Below are positions 35,623-43,771 of a stretch of DNA of 64,000 bases, piece after piece (position 1 is the first letter of the stretch; each line of letters starts with the position of its first letter). Both the position numbers and the translations under genes were made by a program. The notes under the pieces are model-generated. The model did not search any database. It was given only the letters and a program-made list of their open reading frames with translations, and was not told the DNA's origin. The stretch comes from Spartobacteria bacterium UBA695 (lineage in GTDB: Bacteria; Verrucomicrobiota; Verrucomicrobiia; Chthoniobacterales; Chthoniobacteraceae), in NCBI GenBank assembly GCA_002298145.1, contig DBMP01000003.1:1-64000 (forward strand), given 5' to 3'.

Positions 35623-37359
35623 ATGAAACGCGTGCTGGGCATCGAGGGCGGAGGAACCAAAACGGAGTGGATCTACAGAGACGAACCCGGGGGCGTCACC
35701 CGTGGCGGCGTGCTCCCGGCAGCCAACCTGAGGCTGATTGACAACACCTCGCTGGAAACCCTCTTGAGCGTCCTGCCCGCCGACGCCACGCACGTAGGCG
35801 TCTTCCTGGCCGGATGCGCCAACGAAGCCGACCGCAAACGCCTTTCAGCCATCGTCTCCACCGTCTGGCCCCAAGCCAAAACAGTCATTGGGGGCGACCG
35901 CGAGTCTGGCTTTGCCGCCGCCTTCGGAGACCGCGACGGCGTGGCCGTCATCGCAGGAACCGGCTCCGCCATCACCGCGCGCCGGGGCCTCCGGTTTGAA
36001 AAAGCAGGCGGCTGGGGCCAGCTCCTGGGCGATATCGGCAGCGGCTACCACCTCGCCGTCCAGGCCCTACGCCACGTCCTCTGGACCTACGACCTCACCC
36101 GCCGCGTCGCGGGCCCGGGCGAAGCCATCCTTTCCGCCCTCGCCCTCAACCGGGTCGAAGAACTGGTCCACTGGGCCGAAGAAGCCGACAAAATGTCCGT
36201 CGCCAAGCTCGCCCCCGTCCTCTTCCAAGCCGCAGCCCAGGGCGACCAGGAAATCAGCGCCATCCTCGACCGGGGGGCCGCCGCGCTCGCCGACGGCGCC
36301 TGCGCCACCATCCGGCGGCTCGGCTTCGACACCGCGCCCGAGATCCGCCTCCAGGGCGGCATCTTCGTGCACCACCCAGAATACGTCGAGCGCTTCACCC
36401 GCCGCATCGCGGAAAGCCCCTACGCCCAGGCCCCCGTCAGCGTCTGCACCGAGTCCGGAGCCGTCGGCTCCCTCTGGCTGGCCGCCGAGGGAAGCGTTCC
36501 CGTGCCCACCCCGCCCGAAACAAAGCCGGAAATCGACCTCACCGAACTCGCAGGCGCGCTCACCGAACAGCGCAACCCCGCCTCCGAAGGCCTCGACTCC
36601 ATGAGCACCCCGCAAATCGTCGATCTCTTTTTAAGCGAGGAAAACCGCGTCAGCGAAGCCCTCGCCGCAGCGCGAAATCCCCTGGTCGAAGCCGTGGAAA
36701 TCGTCACCGACAGCCTGCGCCGGGGTGGCCGCCTCTTCTACGTCGGCGCGGGAACCAGCGGACGGCTCGGCGTGCTGGACGCCAGCGAAATCCCGCCCAC
36801 CTTTGGCGAAAACCCGGAGCGCATCCAAGCCATCATCGCAGGCGGCGTCGGCGCCCTCTACCGGGCAGCCGAAGGAGCCGAGGACCAACGCGAAGCCGGG
36901 GCCCTAGCCATCGTGGAACGCGGAGTCCGCCCCCAGGACGTCGTCTGCGGCATCACCGCCAGTGGCCGCACCCCCTTCGTCCTCGGCGCACTCGCCCAAG
37001 CCCGCACCCTCGGAGCCCGCACCCTGCTCCTCGCCTGCAACCCAGCCCGGCGGCACGACGGCGCGGCATGGGACGTGGAAATCGACCTCCCCACCGGCCC
37101 GGAACTCGTCACCGGCTCCACCCGGCTCAAAGCAGGCACCGCAACCAAGTGCGCCCTCAACATCCTCTCCACAGCGACCATGGTGAAGCTGGGCAAAGTC
37201 CACGGCAACTTGATGGCCAACGTCGCCGTCACCAACGCCAAGCTGCGGGACCGGGCCATCCGCTTAGTCAGCGCCCTACGCGGCCTGCCCCGAACGGAAG
37301 CTGAAGCCCTCCTTGAAGCCAACGCCTGGGACGTCCGCCGCTGCCTGCCGCCTGAATAG
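35623..37359 (+). CDS. murQ: N-acetylglucosamine-kinase-like domain fused to N-acetylmuramic acid 6-phosphate etherase
   Basis: 578 residues in two parts. The N-terminal half (to about 285) is a BadF/BadG-type sugar kinase, with GIEGGGTKTEW (5-15) and AGTGSAI. The C-terminal half (from about 300) is MurQ, with VGAGTSGRLGVLDASEIPPT, which holds the catalytic Glu region, and GITASGRTPFV. MurQ cleaves the lactyl ether of MurNAc-6-phosphate to GlcNAc-6-phosphate, and the kinase half presumably makes sugar 6-phosphate from recovered amino sugars. Together they form a peptidoglycan recycling step in one chain. ATG 35623 begins the kinase motif. It is divergent from hldA. Confidence 0.88.
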   Translation: MKRVLGIEGGGTKTEWIYRDEPGGVTRGGVLPAANLRLIDNTSLETLLSVLPADATHVGVFLAGCANEADRKRLSAIVSTVWPQAKTVIGGDRESGFAAAFGDRDGVAVIAGTGSAITARRGLRFEKAGGWGQLLGDIGSGYHLAVQALRHVLWTYDLTRRVAGPGEAILSALALNRVEELVHWAEEADKMSVAKLAPVLFQAAAQGDQEISAILDRGAAALADGACATIRRLGFDTAPEIRLQGGIFVHHPEYVERFTRRIAESPYAQAPVSVCTESGAVGSLWLAAEGSVPVPTPPETKPEIDLTELAGALTEQRNPASEGLDSMSTPQIVDLFLSEENRVSEALAAARNPLVEAVEIVTDSLRRGGRLFYVGAGTSGRLGVLDASEIPPTFGENPERIQAIIAGGVGALYRAAEGAEDQREAGALAIVERGVRPQDVVCGITASGRTPFVLGALAQARTLGARTLLLACNPARRHDGAAWDVEIDLPTGPELVTGSTRLKAGTATKCALNILSTATMVKLGKVHGNLMANVAVTNAKLRDRAIRLVSALRGLPRTEAEALLEANAWDVRRCLPPE

Positions 37360-37546
37360 CCGATATTATCAGGAACTCAGGAAAGTCAGGAAGTAGCTGG
37401 GCTATGAATTGAGGCTTTGCGTGGTAGGAAAACCAGACGAAAAGCACGGTTCCCCAAAGCTACACAGCACTCACGAGAGAACATTCGTTTTCCAGACTGA
37501 GGCGTGAAGAAAAATACCGCCAAAGAAAACCAAAGGTAAAACAGAG

Positions 37547-37717
37547 TCACTTCTTAAAAATAAATTTAAGCACTACGTAGCTAACGCAATTCGCAACAAC
37601 AATCGCCGCAAGGTACCCTAGAATGTATCTCGAGGTAATCTTTTGGTTCTGAATCAAAATCGCAACAAGCATAGTTGCGACCATGAATAAATTAAGAAAT
37701 ATCAAGCCAGAGCGCAT
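37547..37717 (-). CDS. Small two-helix membrane protein
   Basis: A 56-residue frame from ATG 37717 is almost all hydrophobic: LIFLNLFMVATMLVAILI, a short polar turn, then GYLAAIVVANCVSYVVLKFIF, ending in KK. This predicts two transmembrane helices. A longer frame from 37798 adds a polar N-terminus without a clear start signal. The low GC content and isolated position make it less certain than neighbours. Function unknown. Confidence 0.5.
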   Translation of the reverse strand: MRSGLIFLNLFMVATMLVAILIQNQKITSRYILGYLAAIVVANCVSYVVLKFIFKK

Positions 37718-37934
37718 ATTGACGGCAGTATTCGAAATTTTGTGTGCGGGCCGAGTTTCTGATGCTGTTTGGTGCAGAGAAAAGGGGACAGGCGACAATT
37801 TCTTACAGATAAAAGAATTCAGTCAATCAATGACACCTACCCCATTCTCTCAAATGAGGAGGCTTTGAGGCTTTCAGTCATCGCACAGCCAAATCCTTCC
37901 GGTGGCCCGAAACCGCCCAGAGAAGAAAGACGCT

Positions 37935-38297
37935 ATGAAACCGATGATCCCATTGATAACCGCCGTGTTTACCGTCGCAGCAGCGAGCCTGGCCATGGCT
38001 AGTGGATGCCACACTTACAAAGTCCGGCTGGAACCGGCGCGAGCGAAAATCATCCAGACCAAAATTTACCAAACAAGCTCCTGCACGCCCACCCAGACGA
38101 TCTGCCCCCACCCCTCTTCGCTCGACATGACCTACGCAGCCTACGGCCCCAGCCACCCGGGGACCTCGTACCCTCAGCCCCGCCTCGTATCGCTCGAGCC
38201 TGTTGCCACCTACCGTTCCGCACGCACTACAACCTGCCTGCCGCCCCACCCCTCATCCCTCGCCATAACCTACGCCGCCTACAATCCCATCCGGTAA
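37935..38297 (+). CDS. Small exported protein with a duplicated motif
   Basis: 120 residues from ATG 37935, with purine-rich AGAAGAAAGA six bases upstream. The N-terminal KPMIPLITAVFTVAAASLAMASGC is a signal peptide, possibly with a lipobox ending at SGC. The mature part repeats a unit: PHPSSLDMTYAAYGP and later PHPSSLAITYAAYNP. There is no recognised domain. The Pro/Ser/Tyr-rich repeated composition suggests a surface or cell-wall-associated protein. Confidence 0.6.
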   Translation: MKPMIPLITAVFTVAAASLAMASGCHTYKVRLEPARAKIIQTKIYQTSSCTPTQTICPHPSSLDMTYAAYGPSHPGTSYPQPRLVSLEPVATYRSARTTTCLPPHPSSLAITYAAYNPIR

Positions 38298-38415
38298 CCA
38301 ATCCGAAGCCCCGCCTCTCAAATCCAGGCAATCCGAATCCCCCAAAGCCCCATCCACCCCACCCCCAGTTCTTTACTAGACCCGGCAGGAAATTCCGCGT
38401 AGATTTCCCGGTTCC

Positions 38416-40605
38416 ATGTCTAGTAAGAGTTCGCTGCTCAAACTTGCCGAACTGCTCGTACGCACGGTTTATCGGCTCCACATCAGCGGACTGGAAACCC
38501 TGCCCTCGGGCGGGTGCCTCCTCGTACCCAACCACGTCACCTGGGTCAACGCCGTCGTTCTCCAAGCAGCCTGCCCCCGCCCCATCCGGTTCCTGGTTTA
38601 CGAACCTTACTACCGCCACCCCCTCCTCCACCCGCTCTTCAAACTCCTGCGCGCCATCCCCATCTCCTCGCGCAAAGCCAAAGACGCCCTGCGCCAGGCT
38701 TCAGCGCTAGTCCGCGAGGGCGAAATCGTCTGCATCTTTCCCGAGGGCGAACTCTCCCGCACCGGCATGCTCCTGCGGCTACGCCGAGGCTACGAAGTCA
38801 TCGCCCACGCCGCCGAGTGCCCCGTCGTCCCCGTCTGGCTCGACCAGCTTTGGGGCTCCATCTTCTCCTTCCAGGGCAAACGCTTCTTTAAAAAACTCCC
38901 CAAGCGTCTCCCCTACCCCGTCACCGTCTTTTTCGGCGAACCGCTGCCCTACGACCGCGCCGACATCACCCGCCTGCGCGAGCAGATGCTCCAAATCGGC
39001 GAACGCGCCTACCAGCAGCGCCCGCTTCTTAACGGCCACCTCGCCATGGCCTGCCTGCGCGGCCTCAAGCACCATCAATTTGAAACCGTCGTCGTCGACG
39101 GCATGGACGGCTCCCATACCAGCCGCGGCACCGTGCTCGCCGCCGCCATCGTCCTAGCCCGGCACCTCAAAGCGCATTGCGAAAAAAAACGCATCGCCAT
39201 CATGTTCCCGCCAGGCCGCGCCGCCGTCATCGCCAACCTGGCCGTCACACTGGCCAACAAAGTCCCCGTCAACCTCAACTTCACCGCCGGGAAAGCCGCC
39301 ATGCAGTCTTCCATCAAGACCGGCGACCTCCAGCACCTCCTCACCGCCACCCCCGTCCTGAAACGCTTTGGCGACCTCCCTCTTCCCGAAAAAGTCCTCC
39401 TCCTCGACGAAATCCTCCCCCCACTCAAGCCGCGCATCCTCCTCTGGCGCGCCATCGTCGCCGTCACCCCCTGGTGGGTCCTCGCCCCCCTGCTGGAAAT
39501 CCCCCGTGTCGGCAACCACAACGAAGCCGTCGTCCTCTTCACCAGCGGCTCCGGCGGCGACCCCAAAGGCGTCGTCCTAAGCCACCGCAACCTCCTCGCC
39601 AACGTCGCCCAATTCGGCGAACTCCTCAACCTCACCCCCAGCGACGGCCTCCTCGCCTCCCTGCCCTTCTTCCACTCCTTCGGCTGCACCGTCACCCTCT
39701 GGTTCCCGCTCATCGAGCGCATCAAAATGGTGACCTACCCGAACCCGCTCGACGCCGAAAAAAACGCCGAACTCATCCAAAAACACCAAATCACCGTCAT
39801 CCTCGCCACCCCCACCTTCCTGCGCGGCTACCTGCGCAAAGCCACCCCCGAGCAACTCGCCTCCGTCGACCTCGTCGTCACCGGAGCCGAAAAACTCCCG
39901 CGTGACGTCGCCAACGCCTTTCGCGAGAAATTCGGCAAAGAAGTCATGGAAGGCTACGGCCTCACCGAAACCGCCCCCGTCATCTCCGTCAACCTCCCCG
40001 AGCCCCCCAAATCCAAGCCCGAAGACGAAGTCCAGCCCTCCTCGCGCCCCGGCTCCGTCGGCAAAATGGCCCCCGGCATGGCAGGCCAGATCCGCGACCC
40101 GGAAACCGGCCGCCCCCTCCAGTGCCACGAAACCGGCATGCTCTGGGTCAAAGGCCCCAACATCTTCGAAGGCTACCTCAACGCCCCCGCCCGCACCGCC
40201 GAAGTCCTCGTAGACGGATGGTTCAACACCGGCGACCTCGGCCGCTTCGACGAAGACGGCTTCCTCTACATCGAAGGCCGCGTCGCCCGATTCTCCAAAA
40301 TCGCCGGAGAAATGGTCCCCCACGAAGCCCTCGAAGCCAAAATCCTAGCGGCCCTCGGCAAAGAAGGCACCGATATCCGCATCATCTGCATCGTCGGCAT
40401 CCCCGACACCAACAAAGGCGAAGCCATCATCCTCCTAAGCACCCTCGACATCGACCTCCCCGCGCTGCGCTCCCAGCTCCTCGAGCGCGGCGTCCCCCCC
40501 CTCTGGATCCCCAAAATCGTCAAACGTCTCGACACCATCCCCCTGATGCCCAGCGGCAAACTCGACCTGCAAGCCTGCAAACAAGCCGCCAGAGCCAAGC
40601 GATAA
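38416..40605 (+). CDS. Acyltransferase / acyl-ligase fusion (Aas-like)
   Basis: 729 residues. The N-terminal PlsC-like acyltransferase has NHVTWVN (residues about 39-45), FPEGELSRTG and a C-terminal VFFGEPLP. The C-terminal AMP-binding ligase has FTSGSGGDPKGVVLSHRN, GYGLTETAP and the GWFNTGDLG segment. This is the layout of Aas, which reacylates lysophospholipid using acyl chains activated by its ligase domain. The usual HxxxxD catalytic Asp of the acyltransferase is Asn here (H-VTWV-N), while the FPEG block is intact. A CDP-type pathway role or a catalytically weakened acyltransferase is possible. Confidence 0.87.
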   Translation: MSSKSSLLKLAELLVRTVYRLHISGLETLPSGGCLLVPNHVTWVNAVVLQAACPRPIRFLVYEPYYRHPLLHPLFKLLRAIPISSRKAKDALRQASALVREGEIVCIFPEGELSRTGMLLRLRRGYEVIAHAAECPVVPVWLDQLWGSIFSFQGKRFFKKLPKRLPYPVTVFFGEPLPYDRADITRLREQMLQIGERAYQQRPLLNGHLAMACLRGLKHHQFETVVVDGMDGSHTSRGTVLAAAIVLARHLKAHCEKKRIAIMFPPGRAAVIANLAVTLANKVPVNLNFTAGKAAMQSSIKTGDLQHLLTATPVLKRFGDLPLPEKVLLLDEILPPLKPRILLWRAIVAVTPWWVLAPLLEIPRVGNHNEAVVLFTSGSGGDPKGVVLSHRNLLANVAQFGELLNLTPSDGLLASLPFFHSFGCTVTLWFPLIERIKMVTYPNPLDAEKNAELIQKHQITVILATPTFLRGYLRKATPEQLASVDLVVTGAEKLPRDVANAFREKFGKEVMEGYGLTETAPVISVNLPEPPKSKPEDEVQPSSRPGSVGKMAPGMAGQIRDPETGRPLQCHETGMLWVKGPNIFEGYLNAPARTAEVLVDGWFNTGDLGRFDEDGFLYIEGRVARFSKIAGEMVPHEALEAKILAALGKEGTDIRIICIVGIPDTNKGEAIILLSTLDIDLPALRSQLLERGVPPLWIPKIVKRLDTIPLMPSGKLDLQACKQAARAKR

Positions 40606-41031
40606 TCAGACCGTCCGAGCCGCCGGAACCACCTTCGTCAGCTCCAGCTCCGTCCCCGGCGTCTGGGGCCGGTACACCACCGCGTCAAACACCCGCTCAA
40701 TCAAGTGCAGCCCGAGCCCCCCCGGCGCCACCTCCTCCAGCGGCCGCCGCCGGAACCGCGCAGGGTCCGCCGGATTCACCCCAAAATCGCGCAAACGAAA
40801 CCTCAGGGTTTCCCCCTCCCGCACACACGAAACCTCCACCACCTCCTCCGCCCCACCCGAGTGCCGGATCACATTCGCATAAGCCTCATTAATCCCCAAC
40901 ACCAGCAACTCCGCCTCCTCCTTCTCAACCTTCTCTTGATCCAAGAACGCGCGAACAAAAGTACGCACCTCCGCCAAAGCCGCAGGCTCACAAGCAAAAA
41001 TCCGCTTTATGTCATCCATCTTCGCGCTCAT
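40606..41031 (-). CDS. RsbW-like anti-sigma / serine-kinase-type ATPase
   Basis: 141 residues with the HATPase fold: INEAYANVIRHSG is the N-box, LRDFGVNPADP the G1 region and GGLGLHLIERVFD the G2 box. Proteins of this class phosphorylate anti-anti-sigma partners or bind sigma factors to control stress responses. No partner gene is adjacent. Its stop abuts the stop of the convergent acyl-ligase gene. Confidence 0.8.
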   Translation of the reverse strand: MSAKMDDIKRIFACEPAALAEVRTFVRAFLDQEKVEKEEAELLVLGINEAYANVIRHSGGAEEVVEVSCVREGETLRFRLRDFGVNPADPARFRRRPLEEVAPGGLGLHLIERVFDAVVYRPQTPGTELELTKVVPAARTV

Positions 41032-41110
41032 TGTCCGCCCCCATCCATACCATCAAACCGCCCGAAAAATCGACTGGAAAACAGCGCATCACAAAGGCAT
41101 CTTTGCCGCT

Positions 41111-41767
41111 ATGAGACCCGCCCTGCTATTCGCAATGCTGCTGCTACCCCTGGCTCCCACCGCCTTTGGCCGCGACACCGCCTACCAAGCCCTGCGAACC
41201 ATCGGCGCACAGCGCTCGCAGACCGACCTCAACAACGTCGTCGAAGTCAAAGGCCGCAACGGCACCCCGCAACCGACCTCCTGGATCATCGTCCTCAACG
41301 ACCCCGCCGCCCGGGGCGGCGTCCGCGAGCTCGAAGTCGCCAAAAACCGAATCATCTCCGAGCGCACCCCCGTCAAAGAATACAGCGGACAACCCGAGGG
41401 AGCCGTCCTCAACTTTGCCAAACTCAACCTCGACAGCGAAGGCGCCTTTAGCGTTGCCGAAAACGAAGTACGCAACAGCCGCCTGGAAGGCTTCTACGCC
41501 GCCGACTACCTGCTACGGCGTGGCGACAACGGCAAACCCATCTGGATCATCCAGCTCCTCGACCAAGATAAACACACCATCGGCAGCATCACCATCGCCG
41601 CCGACACCGGCGTCGTCCTTGGAAGAACCTTTGAAAGCACCGCAGGCAAAAGCGAATGGGCCGCCACCGGCGGATTAAAAGCCCGCCTCATCAACTTTTC
41701 CGAAGCCACCGGGCGCACCCTACGGCACAGCGGCGAAAAAATACGCGAATTCTGGGACGGCCAATAA
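41111..41767 (+). CDS. Exported hypothetical protein, 218 residues
   Basis: 218 residues from ATG 41111, beginning with a signal peptide MRPALLFAMLLLPLAPTAFG. The mature protein has repeated beta-like segments (WIIVLNDPAARGGVREL, and later IWIIQLLDQDKHTIGSITI with TGVVLGRTF) that recall PepSY-like or other small periplasmic domains. ATG 41111 is chosen over an upstream in-frame ATG because the signal peptide starts there. It lies 160 bases upstream of the tRNA-Thr gene at the island boundary. Function unknown. Confidence 0.6.
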   Translation: MRPALLFAMLLLPLAPTAFGRDTAYQALRTIGAQRSQTDLNNVVEVKGRNGTPQPTSWIIVLNDPAARGGVRELEVAKNRIISERTPVKEYSGQPEGAVLNFAKLNLDSEGAFSVAENEVRNSRLEGFYAADYLLRRGDNGKPIWIIQLLDQDKHTIGSITIAADTGVVLGRTFESTAGKSEWAATGGLKARLINFSEATGRTLRHSGEKIREFWDGQ

Positions 41768-41927
41768 CGCAGCAGCGCGGCAACGCAAGAGCCGAGCGGA
41801 CACCCAGAGCTTCTGGCCACGCAGCGGAAACGCCTTACAGGCGAAGAATCCGCTTGCGTTTTAGCGGAAAGAATGTGAAACGTATTGGCTCTTCGGCGGT
41901 CACCAAAGACCGAACAAAACGAGAAAA

Positions 41928-42003
41928 GCCAATGTAGCTCAGTTGGTAGAGCAGCTGATTCGTAATCAGCAGGTCACGAGTTCGAATCTCGTCATTGGCT
42001 CCA
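41928..42003 (+). tRNA. tRNA-Thr (anticodon CGU)
   Basis: A canonical cloverleaf: acceptor GCCAATG pairs with CATTGGC, the D-arm GCTC/GAGC encloses AGTTGGTA, the anticodon stem GCTGA/TCAGC carries loop TTCGTAA with anticodon CGT, and the T-arm ACGAG/CTCGT encloses TTCGAAT. The 3' CCA is encoded at 42001-42003. Threonine follows from the CGU anticodon. It sits at the left edge of an accessory island and its 3' half is a likely integration target. Confidence 0.96.
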
Positions 42004-42340
42004 GTTTTAAGTATCTGATTCTACGTTGCTTACGCCGCTCGCGTAGCAATACCCAACAAAACACAGCTACGAAATTGCTACGGAATTTTTGCTCCGTGCT
42101 TTGTCCGTATTTGTCCTCAGGAGTCCACAAAAGCTTCGGATAAACAGCGTTTTCTCGGGGATTACGGTCAGCCGGATTGAGCAAAAGGTGACGAGGCCCA
42201 CGCCCAATTACAACGAAATCAGTGACAGTTCGGGGCAAATCCGAACGGCGTTTGAGCCTTTTGGCACCATCGCGACACTTTAAGCTTTTTTAGTGGTCCG
42301 ATGAGGGATACCCCTAATCTGCGCATCACGAGTTTATAAT
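42004..42340. other. Non-coding stretch between tRNA-Thr and the SPARTA pair
   Basis: No supportable gene is present; a minus-strand frame here overlaps the tRNA antisense and is not credible. TATAAT at 42335-42340 abuts the TIR-APAZ start codon. Short degenerate stretches may be remnants of the integration junction, but I see no att-site duplicate within the window. Confidence 0.5.
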
Positions 42341-43771
42341 ATGCTTTCTGATAAGGAAATCAGTCGTAATGGGGAGACAATTCGCAAACTCGTCTTCGTA
42401 AGCCACGCAACACCAGAAGACAACGATTTTGCTCGTTGGTTAGCAGTAAAACTCGCCGCTGCAGGGTACGTGGTTTGGGCGGATGTCGAACAACTTATTG
42501 GCGGGGAGAAGTTTTGGAAAGACATCGAAGAAGCGATTTCCCGACATGCTGCAAAGGTACTCTTTTGTGGGTCAAAGGCTTCCTTAGATCCTCGAAAGAC
42601 AGGTGTTCTGCGCGAGCTAAGCCTTGCCCAAAAAGCAGAGGCAACCACAGGGCTGGATATCCTCGTTCCCCTCAAATTGGATGACACTCCCTTCAGTTCG
42701 TTCCCCAGCGGACTCAGTTCAGAAGTCAACATCATCCGATTTGATACAGGATGGGCTGGTGGCCTAAGTGCGGTAATTCGAGTTCTCGAACGAGCGCAAA
42801 TTTACAGGGAGCCAAATCCCCAGGAACGAGTCACGGAGTGGTGGACGCATCGCTTCTCTGCAAGTGAAGGCGTGTCAGAAGGCTCCCAAACCCATATATC
42901 GAATATTTTCCCGCTAACTGATGCGCCTATCAAATTATGGTTCCATCGTTTTAGGCGAACGGTGCCAACAAAGTTTGATTACCAATGTATCCCATTCCCA
43001 GCCCGTCCTTACGCTGATGGTATAATTACGCCTGCGAATATTGAAGACACGCGACGAATATTTGCTGCTTATGGCTACGTTGATTCGAACGAAATCACGT
43101 TATCGACTTTCTTAAACGAGGGGTGGCCTGACATCTGTATGAGCATTGATGATGCTCGAAAAAGAGCCTACTGGATGATGCGGTTTGCTTTTCATAGGCT
43201 GGCTGTAAATCAAGGGTTCAGCGCTTATCCACTCGCGGGAAAAAATGAGTGCTTCTGGCTTCGGAAAAAAGATGGGCAAAAGTACGAATTCCCGTTTGCC
43301 GACTGGAACGGGACAGTCCGCCGCCGGTCTTTGATTGGGTATAGCAGCTACGGAATATCGGTAAATGGCCTCAGAAAACGCAGATTTTGGCATTTTGCTG
43401 TTCAGGCACGTCCGATCTTTTCGCCTATTCCAGCTCTGATAATCAAACCACATGTTGTTTTTACGGAAGATGGTAATACTCTGCTTGACTCAGACGCAAA
43501 GCAGCATGCTGCTCGACGAGCTTCATGCAAAAGCTGGTGGAATGATGCTTGGAGGGATCGTATTCTCTGCTTGATTTCGTGCCTATCGGATAACGGGAGA
43601 ACAATACCACTTCCTTTCGGCAACTCCATTCTTCGCTGCTCTGCTCTGCCCATCACGCTTGATTCGGTCCGGAGTTATAAGGAAATAGAGAGGCAACCGA
43701 CGGAAAAACTCCCTTACGAAATAAGGCCGATGGAAGAGGACGCTGATTATACGGGAGAAGCTGATGAATAA
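42341..43771 (+). CDS. TIR-APAZ effector of a SPARTA system
   Basis: 476 residues. The TIR domain (about 17-145) has KLVFVSHATPEDNDFARWL, VVWADVEQLIGGEKFW and DIEEAISRHAAKVLFC. The rest (about 170-450) is an APAZ-like region that binds the Argonaute partner. In SPARTA systems the TIR domain degrades NAD(P)+ when the Argonaute partner pairs an RNA guide with target DNA from plasmid or phage, killing the cell. The conserved Glu of the DIEEAI segment is a candidate catalytic residue (inference). The stop overlaps the Argonaute start by eight bases. No ribosome binding site precedes the ATG. The low GC content indicates transfer. Confidence 0.87.
   Translation: MLSDKEISRNGETIRKLVFVSHATPEDNDFARWLAVKLAAAGYVVWADVEQLIGGEKFWKDIEEAISRHAAKVLFCGSKASLDPRKTGVLRELSLAQKAEATTGLDILVPLKLDDTPFSSFPSGLSSEVNIIRFDTGWAGGLSAVIRVLERAQIYREPNPQERVTEWWTHRFSASEGVSEGSQTHISNIFPLTDAPIKLWFHRFRRTVPTKFDYQCIPFPARPYADGIITPANIEDTRRIFAAYGYVDSNEITLSTFLNEGWPDICMSIDDARKRAYWMMRFAFHRLAVNQGFSAYPLAGKNECFWLRKKDGQKYEFPFADWNGTVRRRSLIGYSSYGISVNGLRKRRFWHFAVQARPIFSPIPALIIKPHVVFTEDGNTLLDSDAKQHAARRASCKSWWNDAWRDRILCLISCLSDNGRTIPLPFGNSILRCSALPITLDSVRSYKEIERQPTEKLPYEIRPMEEDADYTGEADE

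Noticed and set aside
39577..40323. A 248-codon minus-strand frame opposite the acyl-ligase gene
   Set aside because: Low-complexity antisense shadow rich in Gly, Glu, Val and Asp; the sense strand has clear AMP-binding motifs.
41966..42238. A 90-codon minus-strand frame over the tRNA
   Set aside because: It contains the antisense of the tRNA T-arm (ending in MTRFELVTC), a well-known spurious translation.
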